Assembly (NCBI GenBank): GCA_024036415.1 | Contig: JAMWET010003120.1 | Coordinates: forward strand, 12,501-76,500 | Origin: Prochilodus magdalenae | Taxonomy: Eukaryota > Chordata > Actinopteri > Characiformes > Prochilodontidae | Length of the DNA: 64,000 nt | Direction of reading: 5' to 3' | Shown here: in pieces, positions 42,501 through 51,989 of the stretch | Layout of the letters: each line of letters opens with the position of its first letter | Position numbering within the stretch: position 1 is the first letter of the stretch | The notes under the pieces: model-generated | Databases searched by the model: none | What the model was told of the DNA's origin: nothing | The model's input: the letters and a program-made list of their open reading frames with translations, nothing else | Translations under genes and position numbers: made by a program

Positions 42501-45500
42501 TTTTCATTAGGGACTATTTTGCTTCACAACATGCGTCATGTATCCCTCCACCATGAATAATTTAAAAAGGCCTAAATCTAATCTCAGAACTTTCATAAAC
42601 TAGACATCGGGCAGCATATATCTGACCACTACATCACATAGCTTCCCATGAGGGAGACACTGAGCTTGTCACCACCACTGTGAACAATTCTGACGGTTCT
42701 GGTGCAAGGTTCTCTAGAATGGACCATCTCACCGTGTCTCCAGCTTAACCATTTCAATATGTGTGAAGCTGAAACGTGGGTGAAGGTCCTCTTTAGGTTA
42801 TACATTGTGGCCTGGCAGTGAATACACAACATTACACTGAGAGCATATCGTCGCTGTCTAAAGAAAAACAAGTATCTCCAAAATGGCAACTTTACAGGAG
42901 AGGCCAAAAACCTCATTAACTTTTAATGGAAGTCAATGGAACCAGACATCTTTCCAAACAGTTTTGAGCCATTTCTGTCGGTCTATTCATTATGAGATTT
43001 TCACTCAATGTAAACAGCAACTGGTGTGTTCAAATGATGCATAAAAGTAAAAATGGACAAAAGTGGAGAAACATGTTTTTCATTGGACAGCGACGATATA
43101 TCAGTTCTACTCATGAGGCAGCGGAACCTACCGGTGTGCGACATTCCCACCAAGACACACTTCTTGAAGCGGCAGAACTGACACCGGTTCCGGCTCTTTT
43201 TGTGGATGCGACAGTTCAAGCCACAGTGCTTATACACCAGCTTCAGCTGGACCGTTCTCCGAAAGAAGCCCTGAAAGAGAGCATGTTCCAAAACACTGGA
43301 GCAAAGGAGCATTCTGTAGTTCTACAGGTCCAGACTGGAGTCCATCTGTTTCTCTGTATACTGTATTACCCTGTTCTTCAATGGTCGGGACCCCCACAGG
43401 ACCCCCACAGAGCAGGTATGGTGTGGGTGGTGGATCATTTTCAGCACTGCAGTGACACTGTTGTGGTGGTGGTGTGTTAGTGTGTGTGGTGCTGGTGTGA
43501 GTGGATCAGACACAGCAGTGCTGCTGGAGTGTTGAGACACTGTGTCCACTCACTGTCCACTCTATTAGACACTCCTACCTTGCTGCTCCACCTTGTAGAT
43601 GTACAGTCAGAGACAATAGCTCATCTGCTGCTGCACAGTGCAGTGTTGGTCATCCTCTAGTCCTGAGTCAGTGGTCACAGATTCTGCCCACTGGATGCGG
43701 CCCACAGGACTCTGCCTACAGGAACCTGCCCAGAGGACTCTGCCAACAGGACACTGCCCTCAGGATGCTGCCCACAGGATGCTACCCACAGGACTCTGCC
43801 CACAGTACCCTGCCCAGAGGACGCTGAACACAGGACGCTACCCACAGGACGCTACCCAGAGGACGCTGCACATCGGATGCAACCCACAGGACTCTGCCCA
43901 CAGGATGCTGCCCACTGGATGCTACCCACAGGACTCTGCCCACAGTACCCTGCCCAGAGGACGCTGAACACATGACACTACACACAGGACGCTGCCCATC
44001 GGATGCTACCCACAGGACTCTGCCCATAGTACCCTGCCAAGAGGACACTGAACACAGAACGCTACCCACAAGACGCTGCCCATCGGATGCTACCCACATG
44101 ACTCTGCCCACAGGACTCTGCCCACAGGACTCTGTCCACAGGTCGCTGCCCTCAACGATGCTGTCATGCTGGGTAGTTTGATTGGTGGACGATTCTCAGT
44201 CCAGTAGTGACACTGAGGTGTCCAGCATCCACTGTTTGATCCACTCACACCAGCACAACACGTACTACCACTACCACATCACCATCGGATCCACCACCCT
44301 GCTCTGTGGGGGTCCTGCTAATGACAGTTCAGGTGTCCATTATTATGCCTGACTCATGAAGCCAATCTTTGTTGTTATTAAAGTAGTAACAGCCACATAT
44401 TTATGACCAGCTTCTCTTAAAAACTGGACATAAGCCTTTAAATACATGCATTACCTTACATCCTTCACAGGCATGGACTCCGTAGTGGTACCCAGAGGCC
44501 TTATCACCACACACTTTACACTCTATGTTCTGCAGTGCCTTGGACATGTCCTTATGGAATTTTGCAAATGGAAGACTGTGCTCCGGAGGCACTGGAGTCA
44601 CTTGTCTGGAACCTGAACACAGAAAAAGAGTAGAGATGAAGAAGCAGTCTGGATATGCTCATTATTATCTCCTGTTTAAGTGTTTACAGGTGTGGTCTGG
44701 TTAAGTAAGGGGATGCGAACATGGCGAACAGGCTCTGGGTGGCCCAGATAGACCACCAGTCGTGAGGATCATGTCATCAAGCATCTTGGAGATCTTTGAC
44801 GTGAGAGGGAATGTCGAGTTTAAGTTATGATCCTCCTTGGAACACTTTTGGGATGAGCTAGTCATTGAACACCTCTGGGATGAGTTAACAATGAAGCTCA
44901 GTAGAGCACATTTGGGATGTGTTAGTCATTGAACGTGAGGGCATGTGCACACGGCGAACAGGCCCTGGACGGCCCAGATAGACCACCAGTCGTGAGGATC
45001 GTTTGGTGCGCCGACGAGCACAACGATCATCCACAATTTCCTCATCCGGACACAGGCGGGGCCTTCATTACACACCTCTCCTGTCTCTGTTCAGATAATG
45101 TCCAGGCGCTCAGCAGAAGGACATTTGGTGTCACAGCGACCATTATGTGTCCTGCAATCGACAGCCAACCACCGTCACGTTGCAGTGGTGCCACAATCCA
45201 GGTTCTGTTTGGGATCCAACATGGAGACCTCGTGGTGAGTGCTTCAGTCCTGCCTTTGCTGTGGAAAGCATATCATATCATGACCTCACCCATGTAACCC
45301 ATAAACAATGCTTTACTCACCTAATTGGGTGGAAGGGATGGTATTTGTGAGTTTGTGAGATGGGAGCTTACTAATGGACTAGCACTTAGAAGACTTACCT
45401 GTGATGAGTGATGTCACATGACCTTCGTAAACCAAAAAACTGTAAGGCATGTCTTTGGATACGGACGTGAACCAATGGCACATATAATGCTGTTGGCGAG

Positions 45501-48500
45501 TGAACAGTGAACTGTGTGTAGCTCAGCGGATAGCGCCGCTACCTGCCCGGGAGCCACCACCACATGTGGGAGACTGGGGTTGGAATCCCGGTCTGGGTGA
45601 CTATGCCATGCTACACCAATAAGAGTGTATGGTCCAGGAATTCCGATAGGTGTCCCTCCAGGACTTCCGATAGGTGTCCGTCTAGGAATTCCGCTGGGCG
45701 GAGGACTGGGCATTCTGAAACCAGACATGTGGCCACTATACCATGTGCGCTAATGCCCCCACATGCCATCACCAAAGGCCATCATGTGAAGGAAGTAGCT
45801 GAATCTGCAGGTCTCCCAGCAGTGGATAAAATCCAGGTCTACAGGGAATTCTCCTCGGAATTGGAATTCCCAACTGTGGAATTCTTTGACGTAAGAGTGT
45901 CGGAACATCGATGTGGCCTACATCCAGAAACTTGTCCAGGCCAAATCCAATCACTGCTGGTGGAGGGATGGTGTTAGGTACGTTCCGGTCCTATTTCAGG
46001 TGACTAGTGTTTGTGCATCCTTTCCCATGTGGGTCTCCTGTCCTGTCATCTCCTGCTCGCCAGCCACCCTGACTTCAATGACTACAGTAGAGCCACCAGC
46101 ATCTGGCACTGATCATGAACTCAGAGAACCCATGGGACGGTTCTAACGCTACATGACTTCCTCTTGGATCCATCAGAACGAATCTGAAACATGTTCCAAG
46201 CTCCTTTACTTATGAGCTCTGTCTTTCTTCCCTCATCCGGGATCGACCTGAAGAGGATGGGTTCCCCCCTTGAGCCTCCTGGGTTCCGCTTGGACCCCGG
46301 TTCCCTTCCTTAAGTCTATACATGGGCTCCTGGTTTTCTCTTCCCTACATAAAGAGCTTTTCTGTGAAGCTGCTTGGAGAGAACGTTGAACGTTGACTGA
46401 TCGACTTGACGCTTCCACGTTTGGGGTGGGAGGGCTCAGCTGGGAAGCCCACTGTTCCTACCACTGCTCTCAGATCTGAGCCCCTTGGTTAGTCCTAGGT
46501 CAGCCAGTGAAACCACTACACCATGCCGGAGCTCAGTACACTACACTGGCTTCACCTCCAGAACGCAGGCCACTCCCTCCGGAGCAGCTGGGGACTCTAT
46601 ACAGTCCCTGTGTGCCACCTCACTGGCTTATCTAAAGGTGCTTAGCTGCCAGCCGTCACCGCAAACTCACCCATAGTTCAAGAGGTACAGATGCATTCTG
46701 GGTAATTGGAAGATTACAGCATGCATTCAGAACTGCGATAAGGCAATCAGCAGGAGTGGGTGATAAAGCCGCGCCGGAGCCTATTCAGTTCATTCAAATG
46801 TAAAATTCCAAATGGTACTCCGTTCCAACACGCGACGTTCTCCAGGGTTCCCACTCGGAATGCACAGCCGTTTTTGTTTGTTTGTTTGTTTGTTTGTTTG
46901 TTTGTTATGCGTGGTATCTGTACGCAAGCCGCCTCTATCCTGACTGTGATGCTGTATGGGAATTACCTAGCTGAGGTTAACAGCACAGCCAGGTCATCAT
47001 ACAGTATAAGCCACCACTGGCTTGTTCCTTTGTGTAGCACTCCTAAATAGATGGTTCTTTAAGGGTTCTTCAGCAAAGCCAATGACTCTAAACAGAAGCA
47101 TGAATAATTAAAGAACCATTTGCATGATTAAAGGGTTCTTTAGAATGAAGGGGGGTTCCTCAGAGTGATGGAAAATGTTCTGTATGCAGTTGTTTACAAA
47201 ATGGGTTCTGTATTGAGCCATAAGGGGGTTCTACTCTTGTTACAATATCGAGATTGAAGAACCCTTTGTTGGTGCTAAATAGAAATAACTACAGCACATT
47301 CTCCATCAAACTGAAGAACCCTTACCATGACTAAAGGGCTCTTTTGAATGAAGGGGCTCTTCAGAATAATGGAGAATGTGCTGTAGAGGGTTCTATGTGT
47401 TGTTGTTTTACACCAGGGTTCTTTAGTACACCATAAAATGTTCTACCCTTGTTACAATATCAGGCTTGTTTTAAAGGAAGAACTCTTTGTTGGTGCTAGA
47501 TAGAACCATCTACATCATATTCTCCATCAATCTGAAGAACCCTTACCATGATTAAAGAGTTCTTTAGAATGAAGGGGTTCTTTAAAGTAATGGAGAATGT
47601 GCTATAAAAGGTTCTATGTGTAATTGTTTTTTAAAACTGGGTTCTGTAGTACACCAAAAACTTACAATGTCAGGCTTGTTTCAAAAGAAGAACCCTTTGT
47701 TGGTGCTAGATAGAACCCTCTACAGCACATTCTCCATCAATCTGAAGAACGCTTACCATGAATAAAAGGTTCTTTACCATGTATTGGGGTTTTCAGAGTA
47801 ATGGTGAATGTGCTGTAGAGGGTTCTATGCGTTATTGTTTTACAACGGGGTTCTTTAGTACACCATAAAATGTTCTACTCTTGTTACAATGTCAAGACTG
47901 TTTTGAAAGAAGAACCCTTTGTTGGTGCTAGATATAACCCTCTACAGCACATTCTCCATCAATCTGAAGAACCCTTACCATGATTAAAGGGTTCTTTAGA
48001 ATGAAGTGGTTCTTCAAAGTAATGGAGAATGTGCTATAAAAGGTTCTATGTGTAATTGTTTTTACAACTAGGTTCTGTAGTACACCAAAAAGGGTTCTAC
48101 TCTTGTTACAATGTCAAGCTCGTTTTGAAAGAAGAACCCTTTGTTGGTGCTAGATAGAACCCTCTACAGCACATTCTCCATCAATCTGAAGAACCCTTAC
48201 CATGAATAAAAGGTTCTTTACCATGTATTGGGGTTTTCAGAGTAATGGTGAATGTGCTGTAGAGGGTTCTATGTGTAGTTGTTTTTTAGAACTGGGTTCT
48301 ATAGTACACCAAAAAGTTTTCTACTCTTGCTACAATGTCAGGCTTGTTTCAAAAGAAGAACCCTTTGTTGGTGCTAGATAGAACCCTCTACAGCACATCA
48401 TCCATCAATCTGAAGAACCCTTACCTTGATTAAAGTGTTCTTTACCATGTATTGGGGTTCTTCAGAGTAATTAAGACTGTGCTATAAAGGGTTCTATGTG

Positions 48501-49227
48501 TTATTGTTTTACAACGGGGTTCTTTAGTACACCATAAAATGTTCTACCCTTGTTACAATGTCAAGATTGTTTTAAAAGAAGAACCCTTTGTTGGTGCTAG
48601 ATATAACCCTCTACAGCACATTCTCCATCAATCTGAAGAACCCTTACCATGATTAAAGTGTTCTTTACCATGTATTGGGGTTCTTCAGAGTAATTAAGAC
48701 TGTGCTATAAAGGGTTCTATGTATTATTGTTTTTACAACTGGGTTCTGTAGTACACCATAAAAGGTTCTACTATTGGTACAATGTCAAGATTGTTTTAAA
48801 AGAAGAACCCTTCGTTGGTGCTAGATAGACCCCTCTACGGCACATCCTCCATCAGTCTGAAGAACCCTTACCTTGATTAAAGGGTTCTTTAGAATGAAGG
48901 GGTTCTTCAGACTAGTGGAGAACGTGCTGATGTTCTGTATAACACACATATATACACGTTCTTCCATGTTCTCTTGGTATGGAGAAGCCTCCCAACGTTC
49001 CGAGCCTACATACCTGTCCCTGCTGTTCCGAAATGGTAACTGTCCGTATGCGTTGCGTCCTTGCTGCTTCCAGGTCTGTCGCTGGAGTCCTCGCCAGACG
49101 TCCCCGAGGCTTGTGGTGTTGACCAGGACATCCCAGTAAGCTCACATGGGGTCTCCTCATCCTGTCCAAGCTGACCGAGCCCAAAACCCGTGTTCCAGAT
49201 ATCTGCAAGGTCGTGGTGTGAAGACAT
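34721..49227 (-). CDS. pparg: PPAR gamma nuclear receptor, 6 coding exons (complete coding part)
   Basis: Peroxisome proliferator-activated receptor gamma, a ligand-activated nuclear receptor that pairs with RXR. Minus-strand coding segments in transcript order: 49227-49014, 44612-44455, 43270-43132, 40457-40258, 37843-37363 and 34968-34721. They sum to 1440 bp, 479 aa plus stop (human PPARG1 is 477), with GT-AG sites and consistent phase. Domains: divergent A/B region 1-about 101, DNA-binding domain with two zinc fingers about 102-170, hinge, ligand-binding domain about 238-479 ending in helix 12 with the DLY terminus. Gamma rather than alpha or delta is supported by the [17 protein letters not shown] hinge segment, by QALELQLK and by linkage to RAF1 and a synapsin gene. 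Odd points: several ligand-contact residues differ from human, and exon 5 is 30 bp longer. Confidence 0.96.
35297..35549. mobile_element. MITE family M, complete copy
   Basis: Ends 'atcactgtccaatgaaaaac' and 'ttttcattggacagtgatga' are near-perfect inverted repeats around a body of about 210 bp. Contains 'tgaacacagcagctgctgtt' and 'tttggagatacttatttttc'. Inside the last pparg intron. Confidence 0.8.
36080..36942. repeat. Tandem duplication of about 300 bp flanking a microsatellite
   Basis: 36080-36388 and 36634-36942 are close copies: 'cagcgtttgaccctcttcag', 'gcatcacaaccccaacagca', 'gctaactagcatagctaact'. Offset is about 550 bp. The (CTAT)n/(CCAT)n tract lies between them. Confidence 0.9.
36450..36577. 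repeat. (CTAT)n then (CCAT)n microsatellite
   Basis: About 18 CTAT units directly followed by about 13 CCAT units, with one interruption (cacc). One tract appears to have arisen from the other by a T-to-C change. Confidence 0.97.
37363..37843 (-). CDS. pparg: pparg coding exon 5 (ligand-binding domain)
   Basis: Codes residues 238-398. Starts [16 protein letters not shown], contains [12 protein letters not shown] (charge-clamp lysine K303), [19 protein letters not shown] and ends ITAIILCG. It is 481 bp against 451 bp in human; the extra ten residues lie around 256-282 (proline- and leucine-rich, before FFRQVQFRQ), in the loop region near the pocket entrance. Human C285, S289, H323 and Y327 correspond to V287, Q291, I325 and I329. 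Acceptor ccatcag, donor gtaaga. Confidence 0.97.
38040..39770. repeat. Satellite of about 80-bp units in pparg intron 4
   Basis: Roughly 20 copies of a unit built from 'gggatgagttagtcattgaa', 'cacctctgggatgtgttagt', 'catgaagtttagttgaacac' and 'atttgggatgtgttagtcat'. Spacing of 'acatttgggatgtgttagtc' is about 80 bp. Decayed units continue to about 40020. A displaced piece lies at 44779-44935. Confidence 0.95.
40258..40457 (-). CDS. pparg: pparg coding exon 4 (hinge and start of ligand-binding domain)
   Basis: Codes residues 171-237: [19 protein letters not shown], then [20 protein letters not shown] and [20 protein letters not shown]. Length 200 bp equals the human exon. Acceptor ccacag, donor gtgagt. 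The [10 protein letters not shown] segment is diagnostic of PPAR gamma. Confidence 0.97.
40661..42270. repeat. Minisatellite of about 42/84 bp built from a transposon-end motif
   Basis: Alternating half-units of about 42 bp, each starting 'tggccactttattagaaaca', one continuing 'cctgccttgtagatgtacta', the other 'cctagcttttacatcccttc'. About 38 half-units. The shared start is like the end of copy 2 of the inverted-repeat element (23617: 'cagtggtcactttaataggc') and of many fish DNA transposons. In pparg intron 3. Confidence 0.95.
42845..43101. mobile_element. MITE family M, complete copy next to pparg exon 3
   Basis: Ends 'atatcgtcgctgtctaaaga' and 'ttggacagcgacgatatatc' are inverted repeats. 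It stops about 30 bp from the donor side of pparg exon 3 (43132). Confidence 0.85.
43132..43270 (-). CDS. pparg: pparg coding exon 3 (second zinc finger)
   Basis: Codes residues 125-171: [44 protein letters not shown]. The D-box spacing is the short three-residue form typical of PPARs (C-GLN-C; human C-DLN-C). Length 139 bp is the same as in human. Acceptor ctttcag, donor gtaggt. Both splice sites lie within about 35 bp of transposon-derived sequence. Confidence 0.97.
43306..44335. mobile_element. Long-inverted-repeat element, copy 3, with large internal minisatellite
   Basis: Left arm 43310-43600 matches copy 1 closely ('gtggatcagacacagcagtg'). Right arm 44195-44330 is a shorter, diverged reverse complement. 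The centre, 43680-44155, is a minisatellite of about 30 units of 14-15 bp. Begins about 36 bp from the acceptor side of pparg exon 3. Confidence 0.88.
43680..44155. repeat. 14-15 bp minisatellite (ccacaggactctgcc type)
   Basis: About 30 variants of 'ccacaggactctgcc', 'cacaggatgctgccc' and 'cagaggacgctgaac'. It is the reverse-strand equivalent of 'gcagcgtcctgtgg' in copies 2 and 4 of the same transposon family. Confidence 0.93.
44455..44612 (-). CDS. pparg: pparg coding exon 2 (first zinc finger)
   Basis: Codes residues 72-124: an N-terminal linker ([18 protein letters not shown]) and the first zinc finger, [20 protein letters not shown] then EGCK with the P-box. Donor gtaatg after AAG. I chose acceptor ttcag at 44613 because it gives the same phase as the human exon and joins exon 1; a second possible acceptor 7 bp further in would break the frame. 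Confidence 0.93.
44738..45300. mobile_element. Decayed transposon-like sequence interrupted by satellite fragment
   Basis: 'ggcccagatagaccaccagt' with 'cgtgaggatc' occurs at 44752-44771 and again at 44970-44989, flanking a piece of about 155 bp that matches the intron-4 satellite start (38097-38258). The part after 45000 has a Tc1-like composition (CGACAGCCAACCACCGTCAC) but no clear transposase motif. Confidence 0.5.
45513..45625 (+). mobile_element. tRNA-derived SINE, 5' part
   Basis: Box A-like TAGCTCAGCGGATAG and box B-like GGTTGGAATCC followed by 'ggtctgggtgactatgccat'. The body and tail of the 19099 copy are missing. Confidence 0.7.
45770..45985 (+). mobile_element. Tc1-like derivative (family D), copy 2
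   Basis: Shares 'gtgaaggaagtagctgaatc', 'ctacagggaattctcctcgg' and 'catccagaaacttgtccagg' with 26390-26610. Shorter inside. Confidence 0.6.
46875..46905. repeat. (TTTG)n microsatellite
   Basis: Seven to eight TTTG units in pparg intron 1. Confidence 0.95.
47040..48930. repeat. Tandem array of about eight 220-bp palindromic units
   Basis: The marker 'ctctacagcacattctccat' recurs near 47290, 47510, 47720, 47940, 48160, 48385, 48610 and 48830, a spacing of 209-227 bp. Each unit has 'agaaccctctacagcacatt' on one side and its reverse complement 'aatgtgctgtagagggttct' on the other, around a core 'gaagaaccc...gggttcttc', so a unit folds into one long hairpin. In pparg intron 1. Confidence 0.93.
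49014..49227 (-). CDS. pparg: pparg coding exon 1 (A/B region)
   Basis: Codes residues 1-72, starting [20 protein letters not shown]; the W..GFGL piece resembles human PPARG1 FWPTNFGIS. The rest is serine- and glycine-rich and not alignable by eye. The start is the first ATG after an in-frame TAG, and a good acceptor (cttcctctag) places the exon start at 49284, leaving 57 bp of 5' UTR. Donor gtatgt after ACA G. The one-base phase joins exactly to the next exon, which is the main support for this divergent exon. Confidence 0.8.
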
Positions 49228-49284
49228 CGCTCTGCTGGAGCAGCTGCTCTTAATCGACTGCTCAAAGTGGAACCACAACAAGTT

Positions 49285-49570
49285 CTAGAGGAAGTAAATG
49301 ATTCACAAAGTTTGCTGAGTTTTAATGACTTCAGCTCTGGATGATCTCAAAGGTCTGCTCTTCAAACATTAACCCGCTCGCATTACGGAGTGTTGTGTCG
49401 AGTGTTGTGAATGTGATTCCTGATAACGCGAAGCCTTGATTCGACCGCCGGAGTCAGCGCTTATAAAGGTCAGTCGTTCAGCTGCAGATGAAAGCCGTAC
49501 CTGAATAGAGCTAACGAATAGAGGGTTTGACCCTGACGTGCTGCAGCAACCGGCTCTGCTCTTCTGGGAA
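49285..49570. other. Sequence 5' of the first pparg coding exon
   Basis: Unique-looking, more CG-rich than its surroundings. On the minus strand it contains 'gacctttataagcgc' (TATA-like, about 49459-49470), so a proximal promoter is possible, but the acceptor at 49285 argues for a spliced upstream 5' UTR exon instead. Confidence 0.25.
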
Positions 49571-49574
49571 GGTT

Positions 49575-51235
49575 TTACAGTAGATGGTGGAACATTGCTG
49601 TGCGGATTTGATTAAGCATTAGTGAGGTCAGGGACTCGTTAGAACATGGCTGTGCGGATTTGATTAAGCATTAGTGAGGTCAGGGACTCATGTTAGAACA
49701 TTGCTGTGCGGATTTGATTAAGCATTAGTGAGGTCAGGGACTCATGTTAGAACATTGCTGTGCGGATTTGATTGAGTATTAGCGAGGTCAGGTTCTGATG
49801 TTGGAACATTACTGTGAGGATTTGATTGAGCCATGGTGAGGTAAGGTACGGATGGTGGAACATTGCTGTGAGGATTTGATGGAGCATTAGTAAGGCCAGG
49901 GACTGATGTTGGAACATTGCTGTGAGGATTTGATTGAGCCATGGTGAGGTAAGGTACGGATGGTGGAACATTGCTGTGTGGATTTGACTGAGTATTAGTG
50001 AGGTCAGGTTCTGATGTTGGAACATTGCTGTGAGGATTTGATTGAGCCATGGTGAGGTAAGGTACGGATGGTGGAACATTGCTGTGAGGATTTGATGGAG
50101 CATTAGTAAGGCCAGGGACTGATGTTGGAACATTGCTGTGAGGATTTGATTGAGCCATGGTGAGGTCAGGTACTGATGTTGGAACATTGCTGTGAGGATT
50201 TAATTGAGTATTAGCGAGGTCAGGTTCTGATGTTGGAACATTACTGTGAGGATTTGATTGAGCCATGGTGAGGTTAGGTACGGATGGTGGAACATTGCTG
50301 TGAGGATTTGATGGAGCATTAGTAAGGCCAGGGACTGATGTTGGAACATTGCTGTGAGGATTTGATTGAGCCATAGTGAGGTCAGGTACTGATGGTGAAA
50401 CATTGCTGTGTGGATTTTACTGAGTATTAGTGAGGTCAGGGATTGATGGTGAAACATTGCTGTGGGGATTTGATTGAACATTAGTGAGGTCAAGGATTGA
50501 TGGTATAACATTGCTGTGGGGATTTGATTGGGTTCGGGGACTGATGTTGGATGTTGAAACATTGCTGTGAGGATTTGATTGAGTATTAGCGAGGTCAGGT
50601 ACTGATGTTGGAACATTACTGTAAGGATTTGATTGGGTCAGGGACTGATGGAACAATGCTGTGAGGATTTGATTGAGCATTGGTGAGGTCAGGTACGGAG
50701 GTTGGAACATTATTGTGAGGATTTGATTGGGTCAGGGACTGATGATGGAACATTGCTGTAAGGAACTGATTGAGCACTGGTGAGGTCAGGTACGGATGTT
50801 GGAAAATCGCTGTGAGGATTTGATTGAGCATTGGTGAGGTCAGGTACGGATGGTAAAACATTGCTGTGAGGATTTGATTGAGCTATAGTGAGGTCAGGTA
50901 CAGATGGTGGAACATTGCTGTGAGGATTTAATTGAGCATTGGTGAGGTCAGGGACTGATGTTGGAACATTACTGTAAGGATTTGATTGAGCATTGGTGAG
51001 GTCAGGTACGGATGGTAAAACATTGCTGTGAGGATTTGATTGAGCATTAGTGAGGTCAGGTACTGATGTTGGAACATTGCTGTGAGGATTTGATTGAGCA
51101 TTAGTGAGGTCAGGTACTGATGTTGGAACATTGCTGTTAGGATTTGATTGAGCATTAGTAAAGTCAGGCACTGATGTTGGAACATTGCTGTGAGGATTTG
51201 ATTGAACATTAGTGAGGTCAAGTGCTGATGTTGTG
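49575..51235. repeat. 54-bp minisatellite, about 30 units
   Basis: Unit based on 'gaacattgctgtgaggattt', 'gattgagcattagtgaggtc' and 'aggtactgatgttg'. The first starts are near 49590, 49643, 49697 and 49751. Because 54 is a multiple of three, minus-strand frames stay open over up to 210 codons (49742-50374 and 50710-51273), giving an 18-residue repeat (SNPHSNVPTSVPDLTNAQ). No splice sites or homology suggest real coding. Confidence 0.95.
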
Positions 51236-51349
51236 AACCTAAAGTAACGACCAAGTGCCCTTGAGCAAGACACCTAACGCCCAGCCCCTCCCTGGGTGCC
51301 GTGGATAGGACTGGTCAACATCTCCGGGCAAATGTGCTCACTGCCCCCT

Positions 51350-51386
51350 AGTGTGTGTGTGTGTGTGTGTGTATGTGTGTGTGGGT
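51350..51386. repeat. (TG)n microsatellite
   Basis: About 17 GT units with one A interruption. Confidence 0.95.
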
Positions 51387-51985
51387 GTTTCACGTCACCG
51401 GTGGGTGTAATACAGAAGACTCCTCTGTGTGTAAAACTCAAATGAAAGAATTGGCCCATAACTTCCTCCTCAGAAATGAATTGGCCTCCCCTACATACAT
51501 AAGTGCATTAACTAAGACTGGGCCAGGGACTGAGCCATGCCCAGGGACCGTGTGCTAACCTTATTAATAATCATGGACGAATACAACACACACAAGTTAG
51601 TCTCCAGCACCTCCAACATGTCTCATGTGTGTGACAGCTCCTTCATTGGAGTGCACTGATGGATGTATTTCCGCCAGCAGCTTGTTTACATGAAGCAGCT
51701 AATCCAGTTAATGTGTATTAGCTTTGGCAGTGGATCCCTGCGATGGCATGATTCACTGTACAGACAGCCCTCAGCTGCCCAGTTCATCTGCTCTGCCTAA
51801 TCAAAACGTTACTGCTAGCTTCACTTGGAGCTCTGAGAAAACATTTAACACACTCTAACACCGCATATCCCACACATACTGAATTAAACTACGATATCTT
51901 TAATGCAGCACTACTTCCAGTTTGTTCTGATTGTGGATATAACACCATAAACACATAAACGGTTATTATTTATAAGCTAATTTGA
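51387..51985. other. Intergenic, nothing recognised
   Basis: No supported exon or known repeat between the (TG)n tract and the Tc1-like block. Confidence 0.4.
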
Positions 51986-51989
51986 GGAT

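Noticed and set aside
43638..44111. Overlapping open frames of about 109 codons on both strands
   Set aside because: Generated by the 14-15 bp minisatellite inside an inverted-repeat element.
49742..50374. Antisense open frame of 210 codons with an 18-residue repeat
   Set aside because: It is the translation of the 54-bp minisatellite; other frames are open too, and there is no homology, start context or splice evidence.
50710..51273. Antisense open frame of 187 codons
   Set aside because: Same minisatellite; openness follows from the period being divisible by three.
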